Of a stretch of 64,000 bases of DNA, positions 43,166 to 54,486 are shown in pieces. This DNA comes from Polyodon spathula. Taxonomy: Eukaryota > Chordata > Actinopteri > Acipenseriformes > Polyodontidae. The notes beneath the pieces were generated by a model, which ran no database searches, was not told the origin of the DNA, and saw only the letters and a program-made list of their open reading frames with translations. Each line of letters opens with the position of its first letter. Position 1 is the first letter of the stretch. Both the position numbers and the translations under genes were made by a program. The stretch spans positions 10,713,794 through 10,777,793 of the forward strand of contig NC_054536.1 of NCBI RefSeq assembly GCF_017654505.1. The letters run 5' to 3'.

Positions 43166-44654
43166 TTCCATGTGCAAACAACTTTAGTGACATTGAGATT
43201 TATTAAGACCTACTACTTAGAAATGTGCAAACGAGGGCTTCAGGATTTAAATATGCGTGCAACAATTCAACACTTTATGCGTAAGAACGAATCAAGTCAT
43301 TTATGATGCACAAATGATAAACATAGGACCAGCCCTTTAGAGTGTGGTTCCATCATGACACAAAACAGAAAACCTATAGAATTAACTCATTTTGCTTCAT
43401 AGAGTCAAATGAAACCTACTGAATGTTACTTTAACATATTGAATTACACACCACTTTGTAGTTTTCCATATACTTAATTAAAAACTGACAAATTGAAAAA
43501 TGTGTCATTTCAAAATCTAACATTTAGCAATGTATTATTATTATTATGGCTTCTTTGATTACATGATGTTAAATAAAATATCTACATTTGTACTATCATA
43601 AAACTATAAAAACAATGTTCAAAACAGCATTTTACTAAATAAGGCTGTTGTTGTCAATATTATATAGACAATGACGAGTGTGACCATCTCCTTTTTCATG
43701 ACAAGATCAATTATTTAAAATTTTTACTGCTTTTTTTTTTCGGTGCCCCCATTCCGTCACAAACCTTTACAAACAAAGCATGTTCCAAGGAAGCCATTCA
43801 TCATGCCCTAAAGCTGTATGAGAAAAACAAAACAAAACAAAACAAAAATCTGGGCATGCATTAGACTGGTGTACTGGTCAGCACAAGCCAAGGTACCTGT
43901 GAAGTACTTTGCATTTGTGAAAGGATGCCCAGAAGATTAATAATAGTATGCAACCCTCTTAGGTATAGGATAGCTACCAAGTGGATTCAGAGTTTCTGCA
44001 TTGTTCAGGCTGGATGTAGCAGCTTTTTACACCTTCTAATATACCATGTATAATAAATGAACTGTGACTTTTTCAAATTTATTTTGCATTATTTGCTTGA
44101 ATGTCACTCTCCAAACCTTGCGATACTTACTTTGTTACAAAATATGCAAAATAAGGCATCCTCTTCATTTTTCACACAATATTTATTCTTTTGTATTACA
44201 GGTAGTTTTAATAGGGTAGAATAACTAAGTTGGCATGTGCTTTGTGTTTTGTTTTTCTCACTTGCTATAGAAACTGACTATACTCTTCACTGTTTTTCAT
44301 TCATTTAAGGGCTATTCTCAATATGAAAGGACGGGATCCATTTCCAGGACAGCTTTTAGTGTTGGCATTGCAATGCAATCCTAATACAGAATTATACCAT
44401 CTTAAAATCTGAATGAACCTGATTGGACGTTATGTGTATGTATAATGCATTTTAAATGGCTAATGTGCAAGACAGTGTCATGTATAATACCTCCATTTAT
44501 ACTAATGTTTTGATCTGCTAACAAACTTTTTCTGACAGTTTTAGAATTGGATGATATCTGGTTTTATCATTTGTGGGTTGTACAAGTTGCATCCCTTTTA
44601 CATGGAACAAATGAAGAGCTTCATACCAAAATGCTTTATATCCATTTTCATCAA
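43166..44654. other. No gene recognised
   Basis: About 1.5 kb of AT-rich sequence with short frames only. A (aaaac)n-like patch lies near 43825-43848. Confidence 0.5.
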
Positions 44655-44745
44655 ATGATAGCCGTATTAATCCAGAGATGATAGACAAAGAGAAGGAGAT
44701 GTGATACCTTTTATTGGACCAACTAAATAATAATTATTCACAAGC

Positions 44746-44774
44746 TTTCAAGACCTCAAAGGTCTCTTCTTCAG
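44746..44774 (-). other. Hammerhead-like box in Penelope end
   Basis: On the minus strand CTGAAGA (44768-44774) is followed by one A, then GAGACC, a TTTGA loop, GGTCTT and GAAA (44746-44749). The six-base hairpin with a five-base loop between a CTGANGA-like box and GAAA has the same layout as that in Penelope-like element 1. The outer stem of a hammerhead could not be found here. Confidence 0.45.
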
Positions 44775-44912
44775 GTGAAAATAAGAAAGACAGATTGATG
44801 TTTCATTCAAAGGTTGCATCAGAACTTTAACAAAAAGAACCTATTTTGAATCACTACAATTCTAATGTAAGGAAAAAAGCTGCATGTCATACACACATAG
44901 ATACAAATAATA

Positions 44913-44917
<5 letters not shown>

Positions 44918-45001
<84 letters not shown>
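44918..45001. repeat. (TA)n-(CA)n compound microsatellite
   Basis: About 21 TA units followed by about 20 CA units, inside the Penelope-like element's noncoding end. Confidence 0.96.
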
Positions 45002-45006
<5 letters not shown>

Positions 45007-45059
45007 ACACAAGTATAATAAATAAAATTAAAAAAAAATATGCAATGTATATAAACAAG

Positions 45060-46335
45060 TACTATACATTGTAATGAGGTAGAAAACCAGTATCCCAATT
45101 GTCCTTTGTTTTTTGAGTCCAGAAATTTTATGAATTTAAGTTCCCAAGTTATCCTGTCTTGTGTGTTTTTGAAATTGCCCTTTAAAACAATAACCGTCAG
45201 ATCGTGCAGAGAATGGTTAGGCATGTTAAAATGGTTACCAATAAGAGTGCTGGTAATTTTGTTGCTGATGGTGTGTCTGTGTAGATTCATCCTTGACCGA
45301 AGATGTTGTTTGGTTTCTCCTATGTAAGTCCAATCAGAGCATTTGCTACATTTAATCATGTAGATTACATTTTTGGATCTGCAGGTGAATGATCCTTTTA
45401 TCTCCAGTTTCCCTTGCGCTGTGAGGATGGTATTCTGCATAGAGATATGGGGACAGGTTTTGCATCTGTTGGTATTGCAGGGTTTAGTTCCATTGTGTAG
45501 GTGATAGGAGAGGTGTTTCCAAGAAAATATTGGAGAGGGTGAAATCTTCAGCTAAAATTGAGTGTAATTCTCGGATGATTTTACGGAGAGGTCGTAGGGA
45601 TGGATTGTATGTAACAGCCAAGGGTACTCTATTAGACTCAGGTTTTACTTTGTATTCCAACAATTTTTCTCTTGGTATTCTGAAGGCATATTCTATTTCT
45701 CTGTCAATCTGTTTTGGAGAATATCCTTGTTGGACGAAAGAATCACGAAGACTGCAAAGATGTTTGTTTCTGTCACTAGTTACAGAGCAGTTTCGGTGGT
45801 AACGAATAGCTTGACTGTAGATGAGATTTATGTGTGTGATGTGGATGAAATCTAGAGATGTGGAGGTATTTATGGCTGTCGGTGGGTTTTCTATAGATAT
45901 TGTTGAAGTAATATTGTTGTTTTTGGTGGTTATTGTTGTGTCCAAGAATTGTATCATTTCTTTTGAATAATTCATTGTCAGTTCAATGGTGGGTGGGAAT
46001 TATTGAGAGCATGGTGGAATTGGTGTAATGCGGCTTCACTTTCTGTCCAGATAATAAAGATGTAATCTATGTATCTTAAGTAAAATTGTGGTTTGTGAGG
46101 ATATTGCTCTAGAAAATTGTTTTCCATATTGGCCATGAAAAGGTTAGCGTGTTGTGGTGTCATTTTATTCCCCATAGCTGTTCCCATGATCTGTTGATAA
46201 TATTTGTTGTTAAAGGAGAAATAGTTGTGCATAAGCATAAATTCAATTAGTTTGCCAATGATGTGAGGGGGAACTTTAAGATTGTTGGTATCTTTTTCTA
46301 AGAATTTTAGACAGGCTGATATACCATCATGATGT
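45060..46335 (-). pseudogene. Penelope-like RT and GIY-YIG endonuclease, broken
   Basis: From the 5' side it reads HHDGISACLKFLEKDTN, then GTAMGNKMTPQHANLFMANME, a reverse transcriptase palm block, then FYLRYIDYIFIIW. Here the second catalytic Asp of YIDD is Tyr (near 46062-46064). A frameshift near 45976-45980 is followed by KEMIQFLDTTITTKNN and IPREKLLEYKVK. A deletion and frameshift near 45441-45500 removes part of the linker. The next frame then gives CKTCPHIS, a linker zinc-like motif, and the nuclease core VIYMIKCSKC with WTYIGETKQHLRSRMNLH. Known Penelope proteins run without such breaks, so this copy is dead. Confidence 0.88.
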
Positions 46336-47699
46336 TATTGTTATTGTTATTTTTATATTGATTGTTTAATTTCAGATACTTAGCAACAAGCCTGGTCACT
46401 TTTTTCACTATTAATGTTATATGAGTAAGAACAATAAAACAAACATATACACATTTAAAATCTACCTAAAAAGTAAAAAAAAAAAAGAAAAATGAAGACT
46501 TTTATTTTTTATGCTAAATGTTACATATCCATATCTCTGCCAACAGCTTCTCAAGACCTCCTATGTCTATCATGCCTTTGTTTCCATCACATCAATCATT
46601 CATTAATATTAATTTATTTTCATGCAGAATATACAGCATGTCAATTATTAACCAAACATCATTTTCAGAGCCAGTTCACTTCTGTACAACTTCAGAACTT
46701 CATATACAAAAACCCAACAATGCATCAACAACAAGGAATACAAATCCATCTATCTATCAGCTTGCCTAATAAGTACAGCAACAATTGTGATGCAAGAGTG
46801 ATGATGATTGGCCAATGGGATATATTGCGGTTTGATGAATACCGAAATGTCAGATGTCTCGTTTTGAAATGAAAGCTGTTTTTAGCTTTTGGATTACATG
46901 ACAGATATCGCATTTTGACGGAAAATGCATACGCTAAGTGAAAAGGCTACCCTTCAGGAGTAAATTGACAGCTATAGATGGAAATGTGTGGGATTGGCAT
47001 TTATCATGTTTTGGTATGCAACTGTTCAAATCTTCCCTTCACATAAATAATGTAATTTCTGATCTGAAACATGTCAATATTCTCATTTATAATTTTCATC
47101 AATAGCATTTGAGTAAGAATGTTATGCAGATCTGCCATCTTGGTTTTTATAGAATAACTGGCGGGATAACTTTTTTTTTTTTTTTTTTTTTCTTGTTTTT
47201 TTTTTACACAAGGCTCTGGACTGATATAAACCACTAGCTGCCTGACACCATTCAAACCACACAACTTCACAACAAGCAGATACTACCTGCAAGAAGCATA
47301 AACCCTGAGATATGGCAATAATAAATGACTATGGCTCAGTTCACATGCAAAAAAAAAAAAAGTTTCAACAATTTGGTTTTAGAGGCAGTTTTCTGTTTGG
47401 GCGAGAAATTCTCCTTCAAAATTCAAATGACCTAATTAATAAGAAGCATGGGAGGCTATATTTAAATATTTCCATCAGCGTAGCAGTTTGGCCTTGCACG
47501 ACTACTGATATCATGCAGCTTTCTTAAACTGGGTTGTGAGGAAGAACCGCAACTGGTCTGCTTAAAACGAATAATGACGAGGGAAACAAAACAAAAACCG
47601 AAACATAGCATTTCACAAATACCAATAAAATACCAACATTCCATAAGAGAGCACTTTATACTATGCATGTATTATTTGGTAAACATTTTTTGCTGCGCA

Positions 47700-47736
<37 letters not shown>

Positions 47737-49034
47737 CTGTCTAAACAAGGGATTTAGGGGAGCTCCCTAATAAAAGCTGAATCCCAGAACAATGATTGTG
47801 TGAATATAGTAATTGTAATTGTTACAGCTGTCTATATTGTGAGGAATGTGTGATATGTGTGTGCTATGTTACATTCTCACAAGAACGGATATAACATTTG
47901 AACTTTCTATCCTGTATGTAAATCAAGCCTGTTTACTTAAAGAAGTGATACAAGTTTAATTAGACAGCAAAACATTTTCACTTCTTTACAATCTTCAGTA
48001 TATACAGCCTAAATTAACCAACATTGTCCAAAAGTGTTGTGCAAAGAAACTGTTAACTGACTGCAAATGCCTCACAATAAATAGAGGGCTGCCTTACTGT
48101 GACATACTCTGCCTCCTCCTAACATCAAACAAGTCCAAACTGCCATCCCTCTAAACCTGTAAAGAAAATGAATCACAATCAACCAAATGTAGATAGAGGA
48201 CTATTGATTTGCTTATCTGTGGCACAGTCAATATAGCTTTATATTACTTTTTTGGTGCTTAAAGACAGTGCTGGATTTCCTCTTTAAACATACCAGATAT
48301 AGTGTAGGATAGCCAGGCATGTTAGCTTATTTATATTTCCCCACAAGCTTGCCTGAAGCCTTTTAGTTCAGATCAGTTCTGTTCCCATGGCCTTCCAATG
48401 TGACGCCTCTCTTTTTGAGACTGCAGTCTTCAGATAATTCCATTGACATTAAAGGGGCAGTGGAGTATAAACTGAAGAACGTGCATGAATGAAGTGCAGC
48501 TTTAAACTTACTCATCCCTGTCTCTTATGATTTGAGAACAGCCTTACATCAATCATATCTTTGGAGGTCTTTGTACAAACTAGATATTTGACTTAGGAAA
48601 GACCCACGGACATCATTAATGATCTGCTTTGCTTTGATACATGCCTATGTAATGTCGGCACTCCAGCTTTGGTATTTTTAGTTGAATGATAAAATAATTC
48701 AAGGTTATTTGAAACTGTGTAAAAAGAATTATTTTTGTATGACTTAAATACATACAGACTAGATAATGGGATATTATTATATAAATAGGGCTTGTTTGTT
48801 TCAGTGTATATTTTTAACTCGGAAGTTGACATAAACCCTGGGCAATATTAGTTCAACTCCAATAAAATATTAAATGGGAAATTCTATCTAACTTGTGACA
48901 GGCATTTTTGAAGATAATAACCAATTCCATTCTAGGATTTGGAAAAGGTGAGCAGCTTTACATTTCATTTGAACCAGATGACATTTTACCATTTCCACAA
49001 AGAAACAAACTGATAAGGTACTGGTAAGTGCGAA
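46336..49034. other. No gene recognised
   Basis: Long AT-rich stretch. It holds T-runs near 47170-47210 and an (AC)n tract at 47697-47734. No protein, LTR or terminal repeats recognised. Confidence 0.5.
47697..47734. repeat. (AC)n microsatellite
   Basis: About 18 AC dinucleotides. Confidence 0.95.
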
Positions 49035-49094
49035 TATATAAAAGGACGTTCAAATGTCTATTCATTCTTCACCTCACTAGCGAGAAACTCTAAA
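49035..49094 (+). promoter_or_regulatory. Candidate TATA promoter and first exon
   Basis: TATATAAAAGG at 49035-49045 is a strong TATA box. About 30 bp downstream is a pyrimidine-rich initiator-like stretch (cattcttcacctc), and at 49094/49095 the sequence AAA/GTGAGT is a good splice donor. A CCAAT box lies near 48922. This would give a noncoding first exon of about 30 nt. No downstream exon was recognised, so this may be a chance combination. Confidence 0.3.
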
Positions 49095-50904
49095 GTGAGT
49101 ATATTTCATAAGCTGAAATCTATCACACATTAGGTAGGTTTTTCATTTAAGAAAATGTCATTTTCGAGGGCTAACATCTTTCTTTACGAAACGTAATATG
49201 ATTGTAGGATTTATTTTAACATATTTTAGTTACGGTTACAATTTCAAAGGGACTGTAAATGTGTGAGTCATTACAGTGTCTTAACCAATGACAGTGCAGC
49301 ATTTTATTTATGTAGGACATCTTCCTATCCATCAATGGTAGCTTTAGAAGGACAAGAGAAAGGATTTATGAAAACTGCATTTTTAAATATTAAATATCTA
49401 TATATACCCGTACAAGTATTTGTTTCAAGGAATGAATATGGGTTCTCTGCACACCCGTTATCCTTTACAGAAACATAGATTTGCATAGCTTTAGAAAACA
49501 TTGCACACTCTGTTATGTCTCATCCTCTACATTGATTTCACTCTTTGAACATTGGACAATATGGACAATACTCTCTGTTAGATAATAGAAAATTGGTTAT
49601 TAACATTTTAAATCCCTTTTGAAAAGTGATGTTGTTTTTATTGCTTATGTGTAGCATACAGGGGTGGGTTGATATATGGTTTTGACTGCAAATTGCGCTC
49701 AGTGTAACTTGCCAACAAAATCATACATGCTATCCTGTTAAAGGTAACTTAAGAAAACTAAAATGTGACATAACTGTTATACTGAAGCAATTAAAAATCT
49801 ATAGCATGTTGGAAGTGTGTGTACTCCAGAACCTTTTGAAAAGGTCTTGCTTCTTTTTTTAATAGCAGAAATATCATAGTGTGTGATCTCTACTTTTGTT
49901 GTAAACCTAGATAATGCTAAAATGACCTTAATTGAAATTTACAATCCTGTATAAAGCCAAGAGTCAAGTTAAGGTATATGCTGTATATATGGATCTTTAG
50001 ACATTATTACAATGGCTTATCTCAACCATTATACAATAAATTACATAAAACCACTGAAAAACCACTGACTTGGAAAATAGTAAATGGAGAGCTGATGAAA
50101 CTTTTAATGCCATAATGAAGAGATCAATTCCAGGAACACATTTTATTCATAAATAATACTTGCTCACAGGGAAGACATAAATAAGTCAAGTCAGACACCA
50201 AGGGTAAGCAAAGAACAGCCATTTAACTAGGAAGGAATGTTTACTTAGCTGGGGGCATTTATACAGTGGCAGCTGCACTGGCCAATGACTGCTTTGAGTC
50301 AATCATGAAATCACTGCAAATGAGTTTCTTAAACACAAATTGTGTTCATTTTTGTAAAAAATAAAAGGACCAGGTTTTATGTAATTTTTCCTATTCTAAT
50401 GAAGCCAAATTAATTCTATTTAATCTGATTTTTTAATAACTGAAATAAGTACAAAATAAAATCAAAACCCCTAAGTTAAATACGATTCTTGACAACACAC
50501 ATGCTGTAACATTGTAATAAGAAGCAGTGTGTTCTTCAGTTGTGTGAGGCTCCTGTGATAACCAGGAAGATTTTGAAAATAGCAGGGCTTGCAACACATT
50601 ATTTTTGCTGCTTCAGGTTCCGCTACATCAGGCTTAAACCAGCACACATCCACTCAATTCTAAGAAAAAGATATAGTTTCATTTAAGAAAGATTTGCCAT
50701 TTTTGTTTGGAAAACTAGTTATATTCATTTCACAAAAAAATATTTTAGAAACAAGCTATCTTTACTTCTTCATAGCAGGTACCCCAGGTAGCACAGTAGG
50801 CTTCACAGTTGGTCCTTCGAGGAGAAGTGTCACGCTCAAGTAATCTCTATGGCAACCACTCATTGTGCATTTTTCCCATTCTCACAGCAATACTGAAAGT
50901 GTAA
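49095..50904. other. No gene recognised
   Basis: Would be the first intron if the candidate promoter upstream is real. No exon with a known protein motif was found. Confidence 0.45.
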
Positions 50905-51165
50905 ATAAACCAATGGAGTCTAACGAGTGCAAGAGAGACCAAAACAAATTGTTCTTTCTGTTGATACAAAGCTAGATATAATACAACCTCTTGAAAAGGG
51001 AGACCAAGCAGCAAAACTGGCATGTGAATACAATATGGGCATCTGCACTATCTATGACATCAAGAAACTGAACAATAAGCTATACATTTTACAGGGACAC
51101 AGGCAGCAGTGGACCATCCAAAGTCAGGATAGTTATGAAGTGTAGGTTTTGTAGTGTGGATGTGT
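50905..51165 (+). pseudogene. pogo/Tigger-type transposase N-terminal fragment
   Basis: One frame reads KQIVLSVDTKLDIIQPLEKGDQAAKLACEYN and then TIYDIKKLNNKL. This is the CENP-B-type helix-turn-helix found at the start of pogo/Tigger transposases and of the host proteins derived from them (JRK, CENPB). The preceding ATG at 50912 is out of frame by a small indel. After a second frame change the residues GPSKVRIVMK are readable, then similarity stops. The DDE core is absent, so this is a short fossil fragment rather than a host gene. Confidence 0.75.
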
Positions 51166-52007
51166 CCTTGCTTCCTTCAGTGCCGTAGTACTGGAGCTCC
51201 TGTATCCTGGTTGCAATTGTTTACATTTGCAGTAAGTTTCCCAAAATGTTATTTTTTCTAACAAAATTATACTGTACTGTATTAAATTGTTTTGCTTTTC
51301 TAATGACAAAATTATACCTGCTAAACTATTGTACAGAAAATTCCGTAATTTATGTTATAAAAAGTATTTGCATGCAAACCACACAAAACATTTTCTGTCA
51401 ATGACCATTATACCTTGGTACATTTTAATATTGTTTTTGTTAAGTACAAATATTGTTTATTATATGCAATAAAACTATTGTTGCTTGTTTCAAAAGGTAC
51501 TTCATAATCTAATAAGAAATGTAATATTGTACTCCACTAGACCCAGCACATAAGGCAGTCAGCTGAATGTAATAAAAAATATATATATTGAAAAGGACTC
51601 ATTTGATATTGATGAATCCCGAGAGGTAATTTGTAGAAACCCCCCCCCCCCCCCCCCCCCACCCAAAAATGGTTCTCTTGTCGTAGTATCGTCGTACCTT
51701 TAAAAAAAGACCTTACAAAATTGTTATAGGAAAAAGTAACGTTATTTTGAGTGAGGAAAATGGCATATGAAGTAGAAAATGTACGTTTTTTAAGTCTTCC
51801 ATTGCTCACTGAAAAAATATGCAACAACTAGTGTGCTGCAGTGTATATGGCTATTGAAAGATAGGAGCCACAGATGACCCACACACAGCCTAGTAACAGA
51901 CACATCAAGATTTATGTCTCATTATAAATGGTGGAGGCAAATCTCAAAATGGTTTATATTTAAATAGTGTTAGCCAATAGAAACACAGGAAAATTTGACA
52001 AAGGGTA
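51166..52007. other. No gene recognised; poly(C) tract
   Basis: AT-rich with a 21-base C-run at 51640-51660. The Gly-rich frame opposite that run is an artefact. Confidence 0.5.
51640..51660. repeat. Poly(C) tract, 21 bases
   Basis: An uninterrupted C-run; the minus strand is a G-run able to form a quadruplex. Length in an assembly may be imprecise. Confidence 0.9.
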
Positions 52008-52362
52008 TGTGACAAGGAAGACCCTGTCGCTGGTTCAGCAGCGCTGCTGCTTAGTAAACAGGAAGGCTTGCCAGGAGCTGAGCTCATCGCGTGGACCTGA
52101 TTGGCTGAGGGGTATGTCCAGGAAGCCTACACCTGTTTAGGTACGCAGCAGCGCCAACGTTCGTGGTTACTGCATGGCCATAGCCATACAGACTGGTGCC
52201 GAACAAAAGCTTGCTATGTTTACATTGAGATGCAAAGTGTTCGCTCCTTCAAATGCAAGATGGTGCCTGTGAACTAAGTATATATAAAGAGGGTTTCGTA
52301 GTGCAGTAAGTTCCTGGAGCAGGACGTCTCGTATAGTGAGACTAGCGCTCGCCTTGTGTGGC

Positions 52363-54381
52363 AAACAAGCTTTGTTTTCTTTTCTTTTCTTTATTCAATC
52401 TGACACTAGGGCTACCAATGTTAGTACCCTAGTGGCAGCACCTGTGTTTTTTATTAAATCTGTGTGCTTGTGTGGTGTCTTCTTCTTAGCGTGTGCTGTT
52501 CTTGCGCAGCCAAGCAACTGCTGAATCAATAGCTGTGTCTAAAGCACGGAGTCCACCCGGGAAACTTGTCAGTGGGCAGTCCTCCACAACATGAAGCATT
52601 GTCTGTTTCTGCCCACATGAGCAGAGTGGGCTGTCTACGAGGCCCCAGTCATAAAGACATGACCGTGACCAGTACAATAGCGATTGAGTAAAGTCCACTC
52701 TTGGCGTGGCAGGTCAAAGCCGGGAGGGCGGTCGGTGGGGTCGGCAATGAGGAATTGGTTACAAGTGTCGCTCTGGCACCACTCCTCTTGCCACTGGGTT
52801 GTTGATGACCAATCAGGGTCAGGAAGTGACAGCCAGACTGGAAGTCTAGATTCCAGACGCACCTTTGGTGGATGGAGGATAAAGTCATGTAATGGTAGTG
52901 CTGGGTTATCCTGGCTCTTGTTGACGATTTTGACCACTGCTTCCTTGCGCCGAATGTGTGGAGGTGTGATGTTGCTCAGCACCGGTAGCCACTGGACCAG
53001 AGTTGAGCGAAAAGTGTCGGAGATAGTCCGCATTGCAGAGTTCAGCTGAGTGTCAATTTTCTTTGCATGCAAACTGTGACACCAGACTGTACCACAGTAC
53101 TCAGCTGTTGAGTAGCAGAGAGCAAGGGCTGTGGACTGGAGGACCAGTGTTCGTGCTCCCCATGATATGACAGCCAACATATTCAGCAAGTTGTTTCGTG
53201 CGCTGACTTTCGTGGCTGTCTTTATCAGGCAGTCGTGGAATGTCAGTGAACGATCCAGGGTAACACCGAGGTAAATTGGACTGTGATTGCACTTAAGCCG
53301 TTTACCATCTAGGACTACATTTATTTCCCATGAAGCACTTGCATTGTGCAGATGAAAAACTGCTGAAACAGTTTTTGTGATGCTTGGTTGGAGTCGGCAC
53401 TTTTTGCAGTAGTCAGATAATATTACCATATCGATGTTGAGACGCTCTTCCAGTTCTTCGAAAGCTTGGGCTTGAGTGGCACAGCAGATGCCGTCCGCAT
53501 ACATGAACTTGCTAGATCTTTTACGAGGAAGGTCCGAGACATACACATTGAAGAGAGTGGGTGCAAGAACAGATCCTTGTGGGAGACCGTTCTGCTGAAT
53601 CCGCCACCTGCTCACTTCTTCATCCATGTGTACTCGTATCCTCTGGTCTCGCAGCAGGAACTCCACGGCATCTGGAACCCAAGCTGGCAAGGATTTTGTC
53701 AGCTTTAACAAAAGGCCTGTGTGCCAGACAGTGTCGTACGCTGCAGTTAAATCCAAGAAAACGGCACCAGTTTTAAACTTCTGCTGGAAGCCGTTTTCGA
53801 TGAAGGTAGCTAGAGCCAGGACTGGATCACATGTACTTCTTCGTGCTCTGAAACCTGCTTGTTCAATTGGGAGGATCCGCTCAACATCTGGGGTGATGCG
53901 TTTAAGGATCACCCGCTCCAGGACCTTGTAGCATACTGAAAGTAATGATATAGGTCTGTAACTTGTTGCAATGCGAGGGTCCTTACCCAGTTTCAGGATA
54001 GCGATGACTTTTGAGCATCGTCAAACTCGTGGCATGTGGTGCTCTGACAGGACAAGCGTTAGAAAACCAGCCAGCCATGACCTTACCCGTGGTCCTAAAT
54101 GCTTCAGGAATTCTGGGGGGATGTTGTCATAGCACATGGCAGTTCCAGATTTCATTCTGTTCAGAGCATCAGCCAATTCAGCAGGTGTGACTGGATTAAC
54201 TGTGACCTGACCACTATTCCTTCGGTGGAGTTGCCGCCACTCGTCTCTTACACGTCTCTTCCATTGTTTCTCGAGAGGTGCTTTGCCAACCTCTATCAGG
54301 TGAGTGGCCACCTGGTTTGCCGTCACTCCTGGGTGGCTACATGAAGGAGGTTTCTGGGGTGTACCAAGTCGACAAATCAAG
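52363..54381 (-). mobile_element. Jockey-like LINE, 5'-truncated
   Basis: Minus-strand non-LTR retrotransposon. Reverse transcriptase and C-terminal zinc-like region are present; the endonuclease is missing. The 3' UTR contains an AATAAA and ends in a GAAAAGAAAAG-type A-rich tail near 52378-52395. TTGTGTGGC occurs on both sides (52354-52362 and 54382-54390) and is a candidate 9-bp target duplication. The reverse transcriptase resembles those of Jockey-group elements more than CR1 or L2. Confidence 0.75.
52486..54381 (-). pseudogene. Jockey-like reverse transcriptase, broken
   Basis: This enzyme would copy the LINE RNA at a nicked target. From the 5' side it reads SGTAMCYDNIPPEFLKHL, then RCSKVIAILKLGKDPRIA with SYRPISLL, then IEQAGFRARRSTCD, FLDLTAAYDTVWHTGLL with the first catalytic Asp, and GLPQGSVLAPTLFNVYVSDL. 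The catalytic box reads YADG instead of YADD (Gly codon at 53490-53492). A TGA at 54021-54023 interrupts the frame where Trp is likely. A one-base shift near 52652-52663 separates the main frame from the C-terminal DSPLCSCGQKQTMLHVVEDC zinc-like block, which ends at a TAA near 52486. Apart from these three lesions about 620 codons are readable, so the copy is not very old. Confidence 0.88.
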
Positions 54382-54486
54382 TTGTGTGGCGTGTCAACAA
54401 CCAATGATCTGTGTCTGATTCATTATTATTTAGTGAAGGCCCAATCAGGTAATATCGCCCTTTTACACTTGGAAGTTGGATGTCAC

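Larger units (their letters stand above)
44655..46335 (-). mobile_element. Penelope-like element 2, 5'-truncated
   Basis: Minus-strand element holding the C-terminal half of reverse transcriptase, the linker, the GIY-YIG nuclease and a terminal noncoding part. The terminal part includes a hammerhead-like box (44746-44774) and ends near ttctctttgtctatcatctc. The noncoding part is interrupted by a (CA)n/(TA)n tract at 44918-45001. It belongs to a different Penelope lineage from element 1, as shown by the nuclease sequence. The 5' end is truncated near 46335. Confidence 0.85.
52008..54486 (+). mobile_element. Probable solo LTR split by a LINE
   Basis: Left part 52008-52362 starts TGTGACAAGG, is GC-rich and has a TATATAAAGAGGG box near 52280. 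Right part 54382-54486 contains attcattattattt and ends near GATGTCAC. Flanks gggta (left) and gggtc (right) match at four of five bases. Joined without the LINE it would be about 460 bp. The two parts are separated by a LINE flanked by a shared TTGTGTGGC. No second copy of this LTR is in the window, so the call rests on the ends alone. Confidence 0.4.

Noticed and set aside
44745..44775. Certain hammerhead ribozyme
   Set aside because: The core box and one hairpin fit, but there is an extra A and no outer stem was found, so it is kept only as hammerhead-like.
50912..51145. Host CENP-B/jerky-like gene
   Set aside because: Only the first HTH is present, with frameshifts and no DDE domain, so it is better explained as a pogo-type fossil.
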